Shown: positions 45,834 through 58,533, counted from the first letter of the stretch. The stretch is DNA of 64,000 nucleotides from Ambrosia x helenae (GCA_030844895.1 CM061224.1:76454567-76518566), one strand, 5' to 3'. The notes: generated from the sequence alone by a model not told the origin. Program-made: numbers and translations.

Positions 45834-47865
45834 TGTAACATTTGTACTTTTCGTATTTTTTGTTCTAGTCCTTGTATTCTTGTATCTTTCTATTTTGTAC
45901 CCTTGTAATCCTGAGCTTATGATCAATAGAAAAATATTTTATCAATTGCATTTAACCTTAATCTATTTTATTTATTCTATAAATTCTACGTGACACAAAC
46001 TGTATGTAACGTCGCGTGATTTTCTTATTTTCTTGTATTTTAAATTCTATATTTAACAAATTTCAAGTTCGCCTTTATTCGCTTCTTGTATGTTACTCCT
46101 ACCAATCCTTGACGAGTCGTCAATATAATTCATCCTAATCAATTTGAAACTTATTTAGTTAAAATCTTAATATATATTTATTTTATCTTTAAAATAAAAC
46201 ATATATATTTTTATAATAACACTTCTAGTTAAAACATAAAAAAAAAGAAAAAGAAAACTAAAACATGAATGAATTCATGTTAAAACAACAACATACAAAT
46301 TTAACCTTACGTTCTTTTTTTTTTTTACTTTTAATATTATTATTTTTTTTTCTTTTAAAGATATAATTACCACTTAATTAACTTCTAACCACCCTAATTA
46401 ATTCATTAAATACCCAACCCCTTCACCCCAACTATAAATACACCACTCCTACCCATTCTAACACTTGCTCATTTCTAAATCCTCTCTAAACCTCCCAATT
46501 CTCCAAAGAAATCCCAAGAGTGGAAGTCCACTTCTAAGTGAGTTCTCTCATAAACTCCAACTTTATTCTTCTTTCTTCACTTCTTTTCTTCTTCTAACCC
46601 CTTAGAGAAACCTCTAGGATCTTCCCCATATTTATCCACAAAAGTGTGATAAGGGTAGAGCACCTAAAAGAGGTTCCAAAGGTGGTTGTTTTCTGAATTA
46701 TACTATATAATAATATAAACATATACTTTCAAGTTTCTATCTTACTAGTTTATTATTAATCTTTGGAAGGTTTGTGGTTACACCCTACCTTACCAACTCT
46801 CTTGACCCTTCTTGTGCTACGGATTTATCCACACTAGAAAGGGGAAATCCCGTGTCCAAAACCCACGTTTATTCCATAAGCGAAGTGGTTATGACATGAA
46901 CCTATCAAATGGATTCACATTTCTAACTTTATACCATCCGAATCATCTATTATGGTTTTGTGCTTGGTCTTAATCTTATGACCATCCGGATTGCCCAAAA
47001 GGCAATTTGTGCTTGGTTTGCCTAAAAGGCTTGCATGACTCTCGTGAATCTATAATCTAAACTCGAACCTAAGACCCTTTATTCTCTAATCCTAGTTAAC
47101 CAAGGCTAAGGAACTAACCATCCAAGACTCGTCTTTGGAGCCCAACTAAACGCACCCAAAGGTGAGTCATACTTGTCCCCTTTTTACTCTTTATCACTTT
47201 TGGGGTGTAAACATGTATCGTATGCAAAACACACTAATGCTTTCATAAACACACATGCTCAATCTATTAAACATACTTATATGCTACTTGCCATGCTTAT
47301 GATTCTTAGATACTTAGACATAAATCATTAACTATTATTAGCCCACTTAACATGTATAGCGCTATAGGACTAGCACACCGCCCCCTTTATGGGTCATTGT
47401 TAAGATTTAAACGGCCTAACATGAATATGTTAGGTATACGCTGTGGTACTCGCGGGTTTGAGTTATGTCTTTTGTATGATAGGTATGTGCAATGCTATAG
47501 TATGAGATTTGAGTAAACCATTCTAAAATACTATGTATGTAAACTAAAACTAGTATGCTCACCAATGCTTTATGTGTTGACGGATATTTTATACATGTTG
47601 CAGGAAATGTTTGATGCAGGATATTCAAGAAATCTACTTAGGATTGGACTAGAAACTCACACTAGTTTAAATTCTATATTTTGATGTCGTATTTCTCTTT
47701 TCATGAAAACAATTTGTATTCTGTTATCTTTTTAAACGATAATTATGCTATGAATGAAATTTTATCTTTAAATCATATTGTCACGAATTCTAGTGTCATG
47801 AAGTCTTTGAACAATCTATCCCAAGTCTCGCCCCGATGTATTCCGCCATCGGTTGGGGTGTGACA
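45834..47865 (+). repeat. 3' LTR of B
   Basis: A 2,032-bp partner of 32457-34487 with scattered substitutions only (about 1% by eye), ending GGTGTGACA. The target duplication CATTA follows. Confidence 0.93.
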
Positions 47866-47870
47866 CATTA

Positions 47871-49990
47871 CTAGACACGTTTAGCAATGTTTAGCATATG
47901 TTTAAGCAGCCCGAATGTTCAGCATGATACCAATGTTCCAGTTCGAGACAATATGCACCCGCCCGGCCCTCCAAGCCGACGAGTGGGGCAGGTCACGCCC
48001 AATAGATCTATCCATATTTCCCCCGTTGTGCATCCCCGCACATTCATGGTTTCCCCCGGGACTTCCAAAGATCGTATAGCAATACAAAGTTAAAAACCAT
48101 AGTATGACATATGTTACCAAAATAGCTTAGCGCATGTTTTCTCCCCCAAAAGTTAAAGTAGTAAAAGTGGGGCCGTGAACTCACCTTAGATAGGGTTCTT
48201 CGGTTACTAGTAAAATGCTAAGCCCTTGATAATCCCTCTACCAGAGATCTATCAAAATGTTCACATAAGTGTCCTGACTAATAACCATAAGGTTATCTAG
48301 TCCCCGATTGTCCAGATCGTAACCAAGTATGTTTTAAAGCGTGTTTAAATGTTTAACCGACACACTAGACCGACCCGACATCCCGTTGGTGACTCATTAC
48401 CCTAACTAATCAAGTACACATAGATTACACACAAGGTTCAAGCATAAAACACTTAGTTTGTATCAAAAATCTCATTTCTGCATCAGAACGGTCAAACCAG
48501 TCAGGTTAAATCTCCTTCGCCCGTTTTTAAGTTTCCTTCGCCCATTTTACCACGTTCGACCGTTTTGATGTCTCCTTCGACCGTTTTACCACGTTCGCCC
48601 AACATAATCCAGGTTCGATCCTGGATTCTCTCCTTCGCCCATTCGATTGGTCGAAGGAGTCCAGGTTCGCCCCTGTTGTACAAATTTTCCTAAAAACGCT
48701 TCAAACACATTCGAAACACCTCGAAACATCATCAAACACAGCAGTCAAGTATGAATAACTTATCCCTACAAAACCCCACCGATTTCTCCCAAAAATACGT
48801 CCATTTCAGCCCTTTCCCAAAATGGTAAGAATTTGGAAACTTTTGAAATCAATCCATATTCAACTTAAAATGCTCAGTTTGTCGAGTGTTCGATTTTTCC
48901 CAATTAGTTCTATTGATCATAAATATCATGCATCGAGTCTAGATTCGTTAAAACCCCCAAAATACCCATAATATCACCATCTATCCATCTCTAACCCTCA
49001 ACAACAATAAACTAGCATCAATAACAATCCTATATCATGTTTCTATCATAGATACAACAGCAAATCATTGAACAACACGTAACACCACATAATACATAAT
49101 TAACATATGTTTATTATCATGAAAACCTATGTTAAATGATAAGGTTATGGTTTAGAAAGATGTTTAAAAGGTTTTTATTGATAAAAATTTCCTTAGAACA
49201 GATCTGGACATTTAGGTTTAGATAAAACGGATTAAAATTCCATAAAAAGATTTAGGATTAAGAACACACCTTGGATTCTTGTTTAGATGTTGTAGATAGG
49301 TTAGATTATGAAAAGGAAGAGCAAAAACTCCTTCCTTAGTGATTAAAATCGTTTGAGAGTGTTTTGAGACGGTTAGGGTTTGTGAAATGGTGAAAAATGA
49401 CAAAGTTTGGTATTTATACTAATCCTCCTTCGCCCCCTAACAGTGGTCGAAGGTAGCCTCCTTCGACCTTTTCACAGGGTCGAATGAGCCCTGTCCTGGT
49501 CGAAGGGAATTCTTTCCATTCCACATCCCAGGTTCGCCTATTTACAAAGGGTCGAACCAAAACAAAATTCCTCTTTCGACCACTCGAAGTGGTCGAACCA
49601 GAATCCATGTTTATCTAGTTTTCCAGTTTGTCGTGTTTAACGCATTCTAACACACCTTAACATATGAGCATGCAACCTTAGTTTATGTTTAACATATTTA
49701 AGCATGGATAATCATCTACACATCATTTAAACACATCTAAGTATATAATCCACCACACGACCCATAATCTACATATACACTCAATCTGTTTATGTAATGT
49801 CACCAACAACGGAACCCGGTACTAGTGTATTCTCAAAACGACTCCCAATGATCCTCCAGATCATTGAACCCTGGACAATCCTAACTTGACCCGACTCAAC
49901 CAACCCTGTTAAGTCCGTTTTCAAACGTTTCCCGCTAAGGTAGACTTAGATGTTACTAAAGTGTTTAAGCCAAATATGCCGGGTGTCACA
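47871..49990 (-). repeat. 3' LTR of C, main part
   Basis: Remaining 2,120 bp of the LTR; with 32014-32456 it totals about 2.56 kb. The minus-strand TATA box TATAAATA is at 49411-49418. Two clusters of CCTTCG(C/A)CC / GGTCGAAGG words lie at about 48505-48680 and 49425-49605. A strong inverted repeat is at 48609-48665. Confidence 0.92.
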
Positions 49991-50110
49991 TCATCCCCAC
50001 GTTGAAAGAATTTTCGTCCTGAAAATTGCACAAAGCCGTAAAATGAAAGAAACGAAAAGAACAGAACGAAAAGAAAATTACCGGATGTCAGATCATCCCC
50101 ACGTTGAAAG
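49984..50110 (-). repeat. Duplicated PPT/LTR junction of C
   Basis: The 25-bp stretch 49984-50008 (last LTR bases plus polypurine tract) recurs at 50086-50110 with one mismatch, offset by 102 bp. The minus strand of the tract reads TTCAACGTGGGGATGA in both. The gag-pol stop is just beyond the second copy. Confidence 0.88.
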
Positions 50111-50127
50111 GAATCTTGACCTGAGAT

Positions 50128-51801
50128 TCATTCCGCTTCAGTAGTAACATGTCTCGATTCGAATGCGCGTTTCGGAAAAAGATGAGGATGTTTAGCTTTC
50201 ATCTGATCCTCCCGTTCCCATGTGAACTCCGGTCCACGATTCGAGTTCCAACGAACTTTGACGATGCGGATTTTACTCCGACGAAGGCTACGAATCTCGA
50301 CAGGTTCCTCCACAATGCGAAGACGATCATCAACCTTGATCTCCTCCAATGGTACAATGAGAGATTCATCAGCCAAACACTTCTTCAAGTTAGACACATG
50401 GAAGACGTTGTGAACACTACCGAGCTCCGCCGGTAAGTCAAGTCTGTATGCCACCGGTCCAATCCGATCCAGGATTGCGAATGGTCCGACATAACGAGGG
50501 TTAAGCTTCCCACGATTTCCAAAGCGTATGACGCCCTTCCATGGTGAAACTTTCAGTAGTACTCTGTCCCCAACCTGGAACTCCAAAGGTTTTCGACGGC
50601 GATCGGCATAACTCTTCTGACGATCCCGTGCAGCAGCCAAACGGTGACGAATCTGTACGATTTTCTCCGAAGTTTCGTACACAAGTTCCGAACCAGTGAG
50701 CTGGCTCTCGCTCACCTCGGCCCAACAAAGTGGTGATCGACATTTCCGTCCGTATAGAGCCTCGAACGGAGCTGCCTTGATACTAGAGTGATAGCTGTTG
50801 TTGTAGGAGAACTCCACTAACGGCAGGTGGATCTCCCAACTTTTGCCAAAATCGATGACACGTGCCCGAAGCATGTCTTCCAAGGTTTGAATCGACCGCT
50901 CACTCTGTCCATCACTTTGCGGATGATAAGCTGTACTCATATCCAACTGAGTACCCAAAGCCTTGTGCAGAGCCTTCCAGAGACGCGAAGCAAAACGAGA
51001 ATCACGATCAGAGATAATAGAAACAGGCACCCCGTGCCGAGCAACCACCTCCTTAAGGTAAAGTCGAGCTAACCGCTCGAGTCCATCGGTTTCCTTAATA
51101 GGTATAAAACGTGCCGATTTTGTCAACCAGTCAACAATCACCCAGATCATATCATAACCACTAGGTGACCTTGGTAGCTTGGTGACAAAATCCATCGTGA
51201 TTCGCTCCCACTTCCATTCCGGAACCTCTGGTTGTTGCAGGAGACCAGACGGCCTCTGATACTCCACCTTGACTTTAGCACAAGTCAAGCATTTGCTGAC
51301 ATAAGAAGCTATATCAGCTTTCATGTTTGGCCACCAATAAAGTATCTTCAAATCCTGATACATCTTATCGGAGCCAGGGTGAATAGAATACCGGGATTTG
51401 TGAGCTTCATCCAAAACAAGCTCGCGCAATCCCCCGAACAATGGGACCCAAACACGTCCCGCAAAATAGTGTAAGCCATCGGTCCTGAGTTCAAGATGCT
51501 TGTCAGCACTGTGCATAGTCTCAGCCTTAAGGTTTTCCTCCTTCAAGGCTTCCAACTGTGCAGAACGGATTCGGTCAGGCAATGACGAATGAATGGTGAG
51601 CTGTAAGGCTCGAACACGGCGAGGATTCGCAGACTCCTTCCTGCTCAAGGCCTCCGCCACAACGTTCGCCTTGCCAGGATGGTATTTGATAGCACAGTCA
51701 TAATCGTTCATGAGTTCAACCCAGCGACGCTGCAGCATGTTCAACACCTTCTGGTCGAAAATATGCTGAAGACTCTTGTGATCGGTATATACTGTACCGT
51801 A
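50128..51801 (-). pseudogene. C pol: end of RNase H, integrase, chromodomain-like tail
   Basis: An intact open frame of about 558 codons belonging to C. It begins with VYTDHKSLQHIFDQ (RNase H end) and RRWVELMNDYDCAIKYHPGKANVVAEALSRK. Integrase follows, with its zinc site (KSRYSIHPGSDKMYQDL, CLTC) and DDE residues in ITMDFVTKLP, VSIISDRDSRF and HPQSDGQSERSIQTLEDM. The GPF/Y region PRYVGPFAILDRIG comes next. The tail LRIVEEPVEIRSLRRSKIRIVKVRW with FTWERE resembles the chromodomain of Tekay-type chromoviruses. The integrase joins DNA; such tails steer insertion towards heterochromatin. Upstream the frame runs into solo LTR D, which separates it from RT. Confidence 0.93.
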
Positions 51802-51872
51802 TGTAACATCGCCAAATTTTTGAATTATAATACGTATAATGTGCCTAAGTTTTATTTCCCGACCACACAATA

Positions 51873-51921
<49 letters not shown>

Positions 51922-52094
51922 TAACACATAATTATAATATGTTGTATCAAACTAAACAGCAGCCCAAAAAATAAAAATATATAAACGGCCCATCTCCTTT
52001 CACCCTTGTCAGGCCCACCCAGACCCATTAGACCCACCGGCCCATTAGCTCCCCACCCCCTTCCTTCGCTGATAAAACAAAAAAAAGGTGGTTG

Positions 52095-52170
52095 CTGCTG
52101 TGGTTCGAACCCGAGTCACCCTCTACACACACACGCACAAGTACCACCTGCTCCACACTCTATTTGTTGG
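52095..52170 (-). other. tRNA-like module, LTR antisense, in D
   Basis: A minus-strand B-box GGGTTCGAACC at 52102-52112, with an A-box-like GGAGCAGGTGG about 45 nt before it and a T run after it. It lies upstream of the LTR TATA, as in A. Confidence 0.5.
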
Positions 52171-52789
52171 TTTAACCCAACTTAAAATCTATATAACATC
52201 ACGTTGACGTTGTTCCTTTCCTCTTCCTTGTATGCGTATCAGCAGCAGCAGCCATTGGTATTATATTTTTTATTTTCTTTCTCTTCAAACCTTTTTATTT
52301 TTCAATCAAAAACACATACTTGGTAAACTTACATAATTACCGGCCTATTACAACTCGTTTATACAATCAATCACGATTAATCGTTGACCAATTCATTATT
52401 ATTACGCGAATGATAATTATCAAGGTCAAACCTTCCAATTAACCATAACCATTGAACCTCTGTATAAATACATGACCTGCGAACCATGTATACTCGCTCA
52501 CAACTCTCTCTCAACCTTCAATTCTCTCTAAATCACTCTGATTATTATTATCAACCTCGTCGTTTGACTTTTGCTTTGACCCGACGATTATCATCAATTC
52601 AACACTGTGAGTTATAGTTCTTTTGTGGGTTTTGTTAGTCGGCAATCAAACAACAAAAGCCCCAACATTAATCGGGCTTAGATTGTCTGAATTGTTTGAT
52701 TGGAATATCTAGGGTTCGTTCATGCTTATTTGGGGATAAACTAGTTTTGGCATAGCATATTTATTTAATTTTAATCAGGATCCATCACA

Positions 52790-52875
52790 ACCACTGGCCT
52801 AGGCCAAGTGGTTGTGACCATTGCCTGCAACAGAAAGGAACCGGGTTCGAGTCCCGGCTAGAACACCCTTTTTCC
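52790..52875 (+). other. tRNA-like module, LTR sense, in D
   Basis: A-box-like GGCCTAGGCCAAGTGG near 52796-52811, B-box GGGTTCGAGTCCC at 52843-52855, then CCCTTTTT. It lies downstream of the LTR TATA, matching 560-645 and 37340-37420. Confidence 0.5.
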
Positions 52876-54383
52876 ACATTTTCTTTTTTTCTAAAACAAA
52901 CCATTTACAATTATTTATTATACATTTAAATCTTGTAAATTCATTTTTTAAATAGTAAAATCTTCTTATAAATTCTACAAAAATTATATTATGTTGATTT
53001 GATGAAAAAGTTCAACACCCAATTTTTAGTTTTCAAAAATTTATTTATTTAATATATATAATAAATAAATCAAGTTTATTCCATTTTATTTATAAAAATC
53101 CATTAAAATATCAAAACGATCTTATTAATTTCCACAAAAATTATCCTAAGTTTTTATAACATTAAGCTTTTCAAAAATGATTTTTATTTCAGAAAAATCA
53201 TTTATTTAATATTTTTAATCAATTTTTGTTAGATTTAATCATATTTAATTCATAATAAATCCAATTTTCATCATTTTTGCACCAAAATTTTATACAAATT
53301 ATTTTTAATCATTTAGAACAGAAATATGATTTTTAAAATAGAAAATCTTTAATTTTAGTATTTTTGAATATTAAAGTTAAATATTGGCTATTTATATTAA
53401 ATAGATTTAATAATCTATTTTAAAGAAAATAATTTTATAAAAATTATTTTTACACTTTAAACACATTCTTGTAACCATCTTAAGTTTAAATTTCATAAAA
53501 AGATTTTTAGTTATTTATTTACTAAATTTCTCTCAATTGACGAATATTTTTAATATTAATCAAACGAGCAATTGTCCCCAATTCGAAGCCCTAGAACTTA
53601 TACATTTGTAAACTTGATAGACTTAGACATATTCATTACCTCATTTTAGGGTGATACTTGATACATTTGGTCAACACATTTCTCAACAGATATAACATTT
53701 TACCAAGGTGAGTTTTACATAGCCCCTTTTCTATTTATCACCATTTTTGGGGTGAAACATGTTACAACATCATTTTATGCAATTCAATCATCAATGTGTC
53801 TATGTGTTTTCTATGTTGCATTATGTCTTGAGCATGATTAGAGTAAGCACCATTCTAGCATAATCATTAACTCCGTACAAGCCGGCGGTATACATTGATA
53901 GATCTATTGGACTGACAATCCCACCCGGATACGTGCCTCCTACAAAGGTTACGTGGGTGTTTGTTATCGTATAACATATTGGACCATGAGCGTATGGTAT
54001 GTATCATTTTATAACAGTCATCAGGGTTGATTATGCACTCGATTTATTTCTAGTATGTTCTCACATATGGACTAGATTGACATGACACATGAATTGCACA
54101 TCATTTTTATTCAATTATCAAAAACCTATGTAATTCTCACCAACTTTTGTTGACCCAAAACATTTTCAACTTAACATGTTTCAGGATCTATTTGCTTGAA
54201 GATTTGTATTGATGCTTGAAGATATGTGTATAATCTTATTCAATTTGAAGTACAAATCCTAGAACATTTGTATGTAAGTTATTTAAATCATTTATGAAAC
54301 TTATTATTCACCATGAGCTACTGAACAATCATCAATACTTGGCACCCCGATGTTTCCGCCATCGGTTGTGGTGTTACACCGTA

Positions 54384-55337
54384 TAAGTAATGTCTCCAGA
54401 TTTTCAACGCAAAGACTACCGCACTCAGTTCCAAGTCATGAGTAGTGTAGTTCTTCTCATGAACCTTGAGTTGACGAGAAGCATAAGCAATAACCTTCCC
54501 GTGTTGCATCAACACACAACCGAGACCACGAATAGAAGCGTCACAGTACACAACAAAGTCATCCGTACCCTCAGGTAAAGATAAGATAGGTGCAGAACAA
54601 AGTTTAAGCTTCAGCATCTGAAATGCTGATTCCTGTGGTTCATCCCAGTCGAACTTCCGGTCCTTCTGGGTAAGAGTAGTGAGGGGTTGAGCGATCTTCG
54701 AAAATCCCTCAATGAAACGACGATAGTAACCCGCAAGACCTAGGAATTGCCGCACCTCAGATGGCGTCTTTGGTGCTTCCCAGTCTTTAATAGCTTCGAT
54801 CTTAGCCGGATCGACGTGAATTCCCAGTTCATTAACCACATGTCCTAGGAATTGAACTTCACGTAACCAAAAATCACACTTTGAGAACTTAGCATACAAC
54901 TGCTCCTGTCTCAAAAGTTCCAAGACCAACCGTAGGTGTTCCTCATGATCCGCCTTGTTCTTAGAATAAATCAGAATATCGTCAATAAACACGATGACAA
55001 ACTTATCAAGGTAAGGTTTGCAAACACAGTTCATTAAACCCATGAACACCGCCGGTGCGTTAGTGAGACCAAAAGGCATGACCAAGAACTCAAAATGGCC
55101 ATAACGAGTGCGAAAAGCAGTCTTCTGAATGTCAACTTCCCTGACGCGCAACTGGTGATAACCGGACAGCAAATCAATCTTCGAATAGTAACTGGAGCCC
55201 TGGAGCTGGTCAAAGAGATCATCAATGCGAGGAAGAGGATAACGATTCTTGATGGTCACTTTGTTCAGCTCACGATAGTCAATACACATGCGAAGACTTC
55301 CGTCCTTCTTCTTCACAAACAAAATAGGAGCTCCCAC
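54384..55337 (-). pseudogene. C pol: reverse transcriptase and RNase H start
   Basis: Gypsy reverse transcriptase with GAPILFVKKKDGSLRMCIDY, RYPLPRIDDLFDQLQG, VMPFGLTNAPAVF and the catalytic FIDDILIYSKN, then FLGLAGYYRRFIEGFS. The RNase H start is VVYCDASIRGLGCVLMQ, ASRQLKVHEKNYTTHDLEL and FALKIWRHYLYG. The domain order and catalytic residues are intact. At its N-terminal edge a single missing base near 55331-55336 puts it out of frame with gag-protease. At its C-terminal edge D is inserted. Confidence 0.94.
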
Positions 55338-57092
55338 GGGGAAGAACTCGGTCGGATGAAACCCTTTTCCAAGAGTTCCTGCAATTGGCTGAACAACTCT
55401 TGCATCTCGGGAGGTGCAAGACGATACGGAGCTCGGGCAATGGGAGCTACACCCGGGGCAAGATCAATACCAAACTCAACCTGACGATGGGGAGGAAGAC
55501 CAGGCAAATCATTAGGAAACACATCGGGAAAATCACGAACCACCGGAATATCCTCGATCTTCTTCTCATCGTCAGTAGAAACGTTAACAAGTGCCAGAAT
55601 GGCCGAACAACCCTTCCGAAGGTACTTACGGGCTTTCATGCTAGAAATGATACTCAGCGGAGCACCGTTTTTCTCGCCATGAACCGAAAGAGTCTCTCCA
55701 TCAGGGAGAGGAATCCGAATAATCTTATCGAAACAAACGATCTCCGCACGATACAACGATAACCAATCCATGCCGACAACGACATCAAAACTACCCAGGG
55801 GTACCGGCATAAGGTCAATGGGGAAAGACAAACCCGACAGTTCCAAGCGACATTCCCTAAGGGTGTGTGTCGCTTCGATTTTCTTACCATCAGCCAATTC
55901 TATTAAGTACTTAGCCTCTAAAGGTGTGGGTACTATATCTAGCAATCGACTAATGTCCATAGATACGAAACTCTTATTGGCACCAGAATCAAACAAGACA
56001 GAAACATAGCAATCATTAAGAAGGAACGTACCGGTAACTGTGTCTGGATCCTGCCTAGCCTCTGCAGATCCAATGACGAAAGCACGTGCAGTCCTGCCTC
56101 CGCTGCCGTTGTTCCCATTACTGTTTCCGCCCCTCCCATTATCGTCCTGCTTCAGTTTAGGACACTCACGCTTGAAGTGTCCCGTATCACCACAGTTATA
56201 GCACCCCTGCTTTCCTGGAGTCTCCTGAGCAGCAGGAGTAGGAGCAGTAGCAGGAGTCTGAGTTGGGGTGAGTGCCACCCTGCAATCCTTAGCATGATGC
56301 CCCAACTGATGGCACCGATGACAACGAGCCCGATCACAACTCCCAGAATGATGAAAACCACACTTGTTGCACTTGGGATGCTTCCCAACATACCCACTCG
56401 ACTTCTGCCCAGAAGAAGACCCAGATGAATCAAACTTCCTTGCCGGCTGAGATGGCGCTGGCACAACACTCTTCCCCGCACTATCCCACTTTCTCTTGTT
56501 CCCCTCAGAAATCTTCACAGCAGCACCTTTAGGAGGCAAAACACCCTCTGCCACCTTCAGGTTAGTCATCCGATGAGCTGATCGGACAACTTCAGCAATA
56601 GTGGGAAGATTCCCAGCAGCCACCAATCCAGCAATCTCCGGCACTAGCCCAGACACATAGTGCTCGATCCTCCTATACTCGGGTGTGTGCAAATCAGGGC
56701 ACAACACCGCCATCTCATTCCTCCTCACAGTGTACTTTTCAATCTCAGACCCAACCATCTTGTAGCTCCAGACTTCATGTTCCAACTTCTGTACCTCCTC
56801 CATCGGACAGTACTCACCTCTCAACAGTTGCACAAACTCCGCCCAAGGCATAGCAATAGCCTCCCCCAATCCCATGTTCTGAGTAGTAGCATTCCACCAC
56901 GATAGTGCAGGCCCCTTAAATGTCGCAGTAGCATACTTCACCCGGTCCCCAGTAGGACAGTTACACATGACGAACACAGACTCAACCTTCTCCAGCCATC
57001 GGAGAAGTCCCACCGCTCCCTCAGTTCCAGCGAAGTTATGGGGCTGACAGTCCCGAAACTTCTTATAAGAGCACTGAGGTGGGGGTGGATTC
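55313..57092 (-). pseudogene. C gag (main part) and protease
   Basis: Continuous frame from the E insertion point to the frameshift. Gag core: NFAGTEGAVGLLRWLEKVES, ALSWWNATTQNMG, LRGEYCPMEEVQKLEHEVW, RIEHYVSGLVPEIAG. Two zinc knuckles follow, CNKCGFHHSGSC...CHRCHQLGHHAKDC near 56300-56370 and CYNCGDTGHFKREC near 56170-56210. The aspartic protease has VLFDSGANKSFVS near 55965-56000 and VVGMDWL. The frame then reaches the RT entrance (VAPIARAPYRLAPPEM) and ends out of frame at 55313. Its first ten codons in the raw sequence come from the LTR of E, not from gag; the true N-terminus is at 62555-62372 across E and an intron. Confidence 0.93.
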
Positions 57093-58533
57093 TGTAACAC
57101 CCCAACCGATGGCGGAAACATCGAGATGTCACGTATGAATGATTGTTCAGTAGCTCATGGTAATACATATGTTTAAATAATCATTTATTTCATTACATTA
57201 TTGAATTACATTAAAGTCTTGAATGGAATCTAATACGGCAAACAAACAACGAAACTTCAAATAACTCCTCATGCTAGCTCTAGACTTCAAGCATCAATAT
57301 TTCCTGTTGAATTTGGAAAAATGGGGGGGTCAACTAGAAGTTGGTGAGAATACATAAGCCATGTCAAGCAATTAAGTTTAAGAATAAAAGTTTAGCAATT
57401 CATATGTCTATCGTAAGTTTATGTCTACATGAATAAACACGATATGTTGAATCGACATAATCAAACCTCCGACTAGTTTAGGTCCATCCCGTCATCCACG
57501 GTTCACCTTAGTAATATGTTGGAACGATAACAATCACCCACGATACCTATGTAGGAGGTACACGTATCCGGGTGGGATTGTCAATCAAATAGATCTATTA
57601 TTGAGTATCGCCGGCTTGGCCATAGCTAATGATTATGTAATGTTGAAACTCGTTGAAACTGTTGTTGTTGTCTAAATCATGAGGCATTAAAGTTTACAAC
57701 TAGACATGTATGTAGAATTGCTTAAGTATAATGTTGCAAATATAAAGAATTGCATAAACATGGTTACGTAAACTCACATTTTCTAAGCTGAATTGTCCTC
57801 TAAGCGTTGTGAATGTATGTGAGGCGAATCCCAAAGACTTAACAACGTAGCTAGTCCAATTTGAAGAAATAAAAACCGAAAAAGAAAGAATATCAAGCTT
57901 CCAATTCGCCAATTACAAGAGCTTATAATCAAAGCTTCAATTGTAGAAGTAATAGACTATAGAAGAAAGGTATGAGGGAAAGTTTAATCGGATTGAAACA
58001 ATTGATTTAGAGGTGCCTAGTGTAATGGGTCATAGGTGGGTTTTTATACTAGTTTTGGATTCAATTAGCCATTAAAATTGGTCAACACCATAAAGTAAGG
58101 TTTTATGATGAATTGACTATTTGACTAAGACTTTGACTGTTTGACTAAGACTTTGACTCCAAAAATTATGTTGTCAAGACTTTGACTCTTGACTCAAGGC
58201 TTTATTTTGAAATGAATTTATATCTTCCTTGTTTGAGATTATAAATGTAATTGGAAAAATGATTAGCTTTAAATAAGAAATAAAAAAAAATCATCAGTTT
58301 GAATTAGAAAATAAAAAAAAACACCGTCTTATAAAATCGTCATTTTATAAATAGAATTAGGATAGGACATATGTCATGATTGAAGATTTTTTTTTTAAGT
58401 ACAATGATTAAAGGAACTTAGAAAAATAGAGTGCACGGATAAAGATAAGAATACTTAGAAATAAATTAGACTTTATATCATGGATCGGGAAATACTTTAA
58501 TGCAAAATAAATGGGAAAATTCGTGAGGTTACA
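57093..58533 (-). repeat. 3' LTR of E
   Basis: A 1,441-bp LTR with two copies of a TTTGACTAAGACTTTGACT unit at 58113-58158, where the partner has one. The conserved hairpin is at about 57530-57582 and the terminal hairpin near 57106-57124. Confidence 0.93.

Larger units (their letters stand above)
32457..47865 (+). mobile_element. Non-autonomous gypsy-type element B (host of A)
   Basis: Inserted in the 3' LTR of C with duplications CATTA at 32452-32456 and 47866-47870. LTRs are 2,031 and 2,032 bp and about 99% alike. The interior without A is about 3.9 kb and has a primer-binding site, a long repetitive leader, a broken gag and a polypurine tract. No protease, RT, RNase H or integrase is visible, so mobility needed enzymes from another element. 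Confidence 0.92.
51802..54378 (+). mobile_element. Solo LTR D, 2,577 bp
   Basis: TGTAACATCG...GGTGTTACA with exact duplications CCGTA at 51797-51801 and 54379-54383, in the RNase H coding region of C. Both flanks are in the same pol frame, so the insertion has no other rearrangement. It is the same family as the A LTRs and 1-2140. It has (TA)n(TAA)n at 51868-51919, TATAAATA at 52463-52470, the conserved hairpin at about 53914-53966 and the terminal hairpin near 54349-54365. Confidence 0.95.

Noticed and set aside
47887..48093. 68-codon frame that recurs at 63543-63749
   Set aside because: It recurs because it lies in the LTR of C; reading frame preservation is due to recent common origin, not coding constraint.
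55095..56905. Several plus-strand frames across gag-pol of C
   Set aside because: Shadows of the minus-strand gag-pol frame, which has the catalytic motifs.
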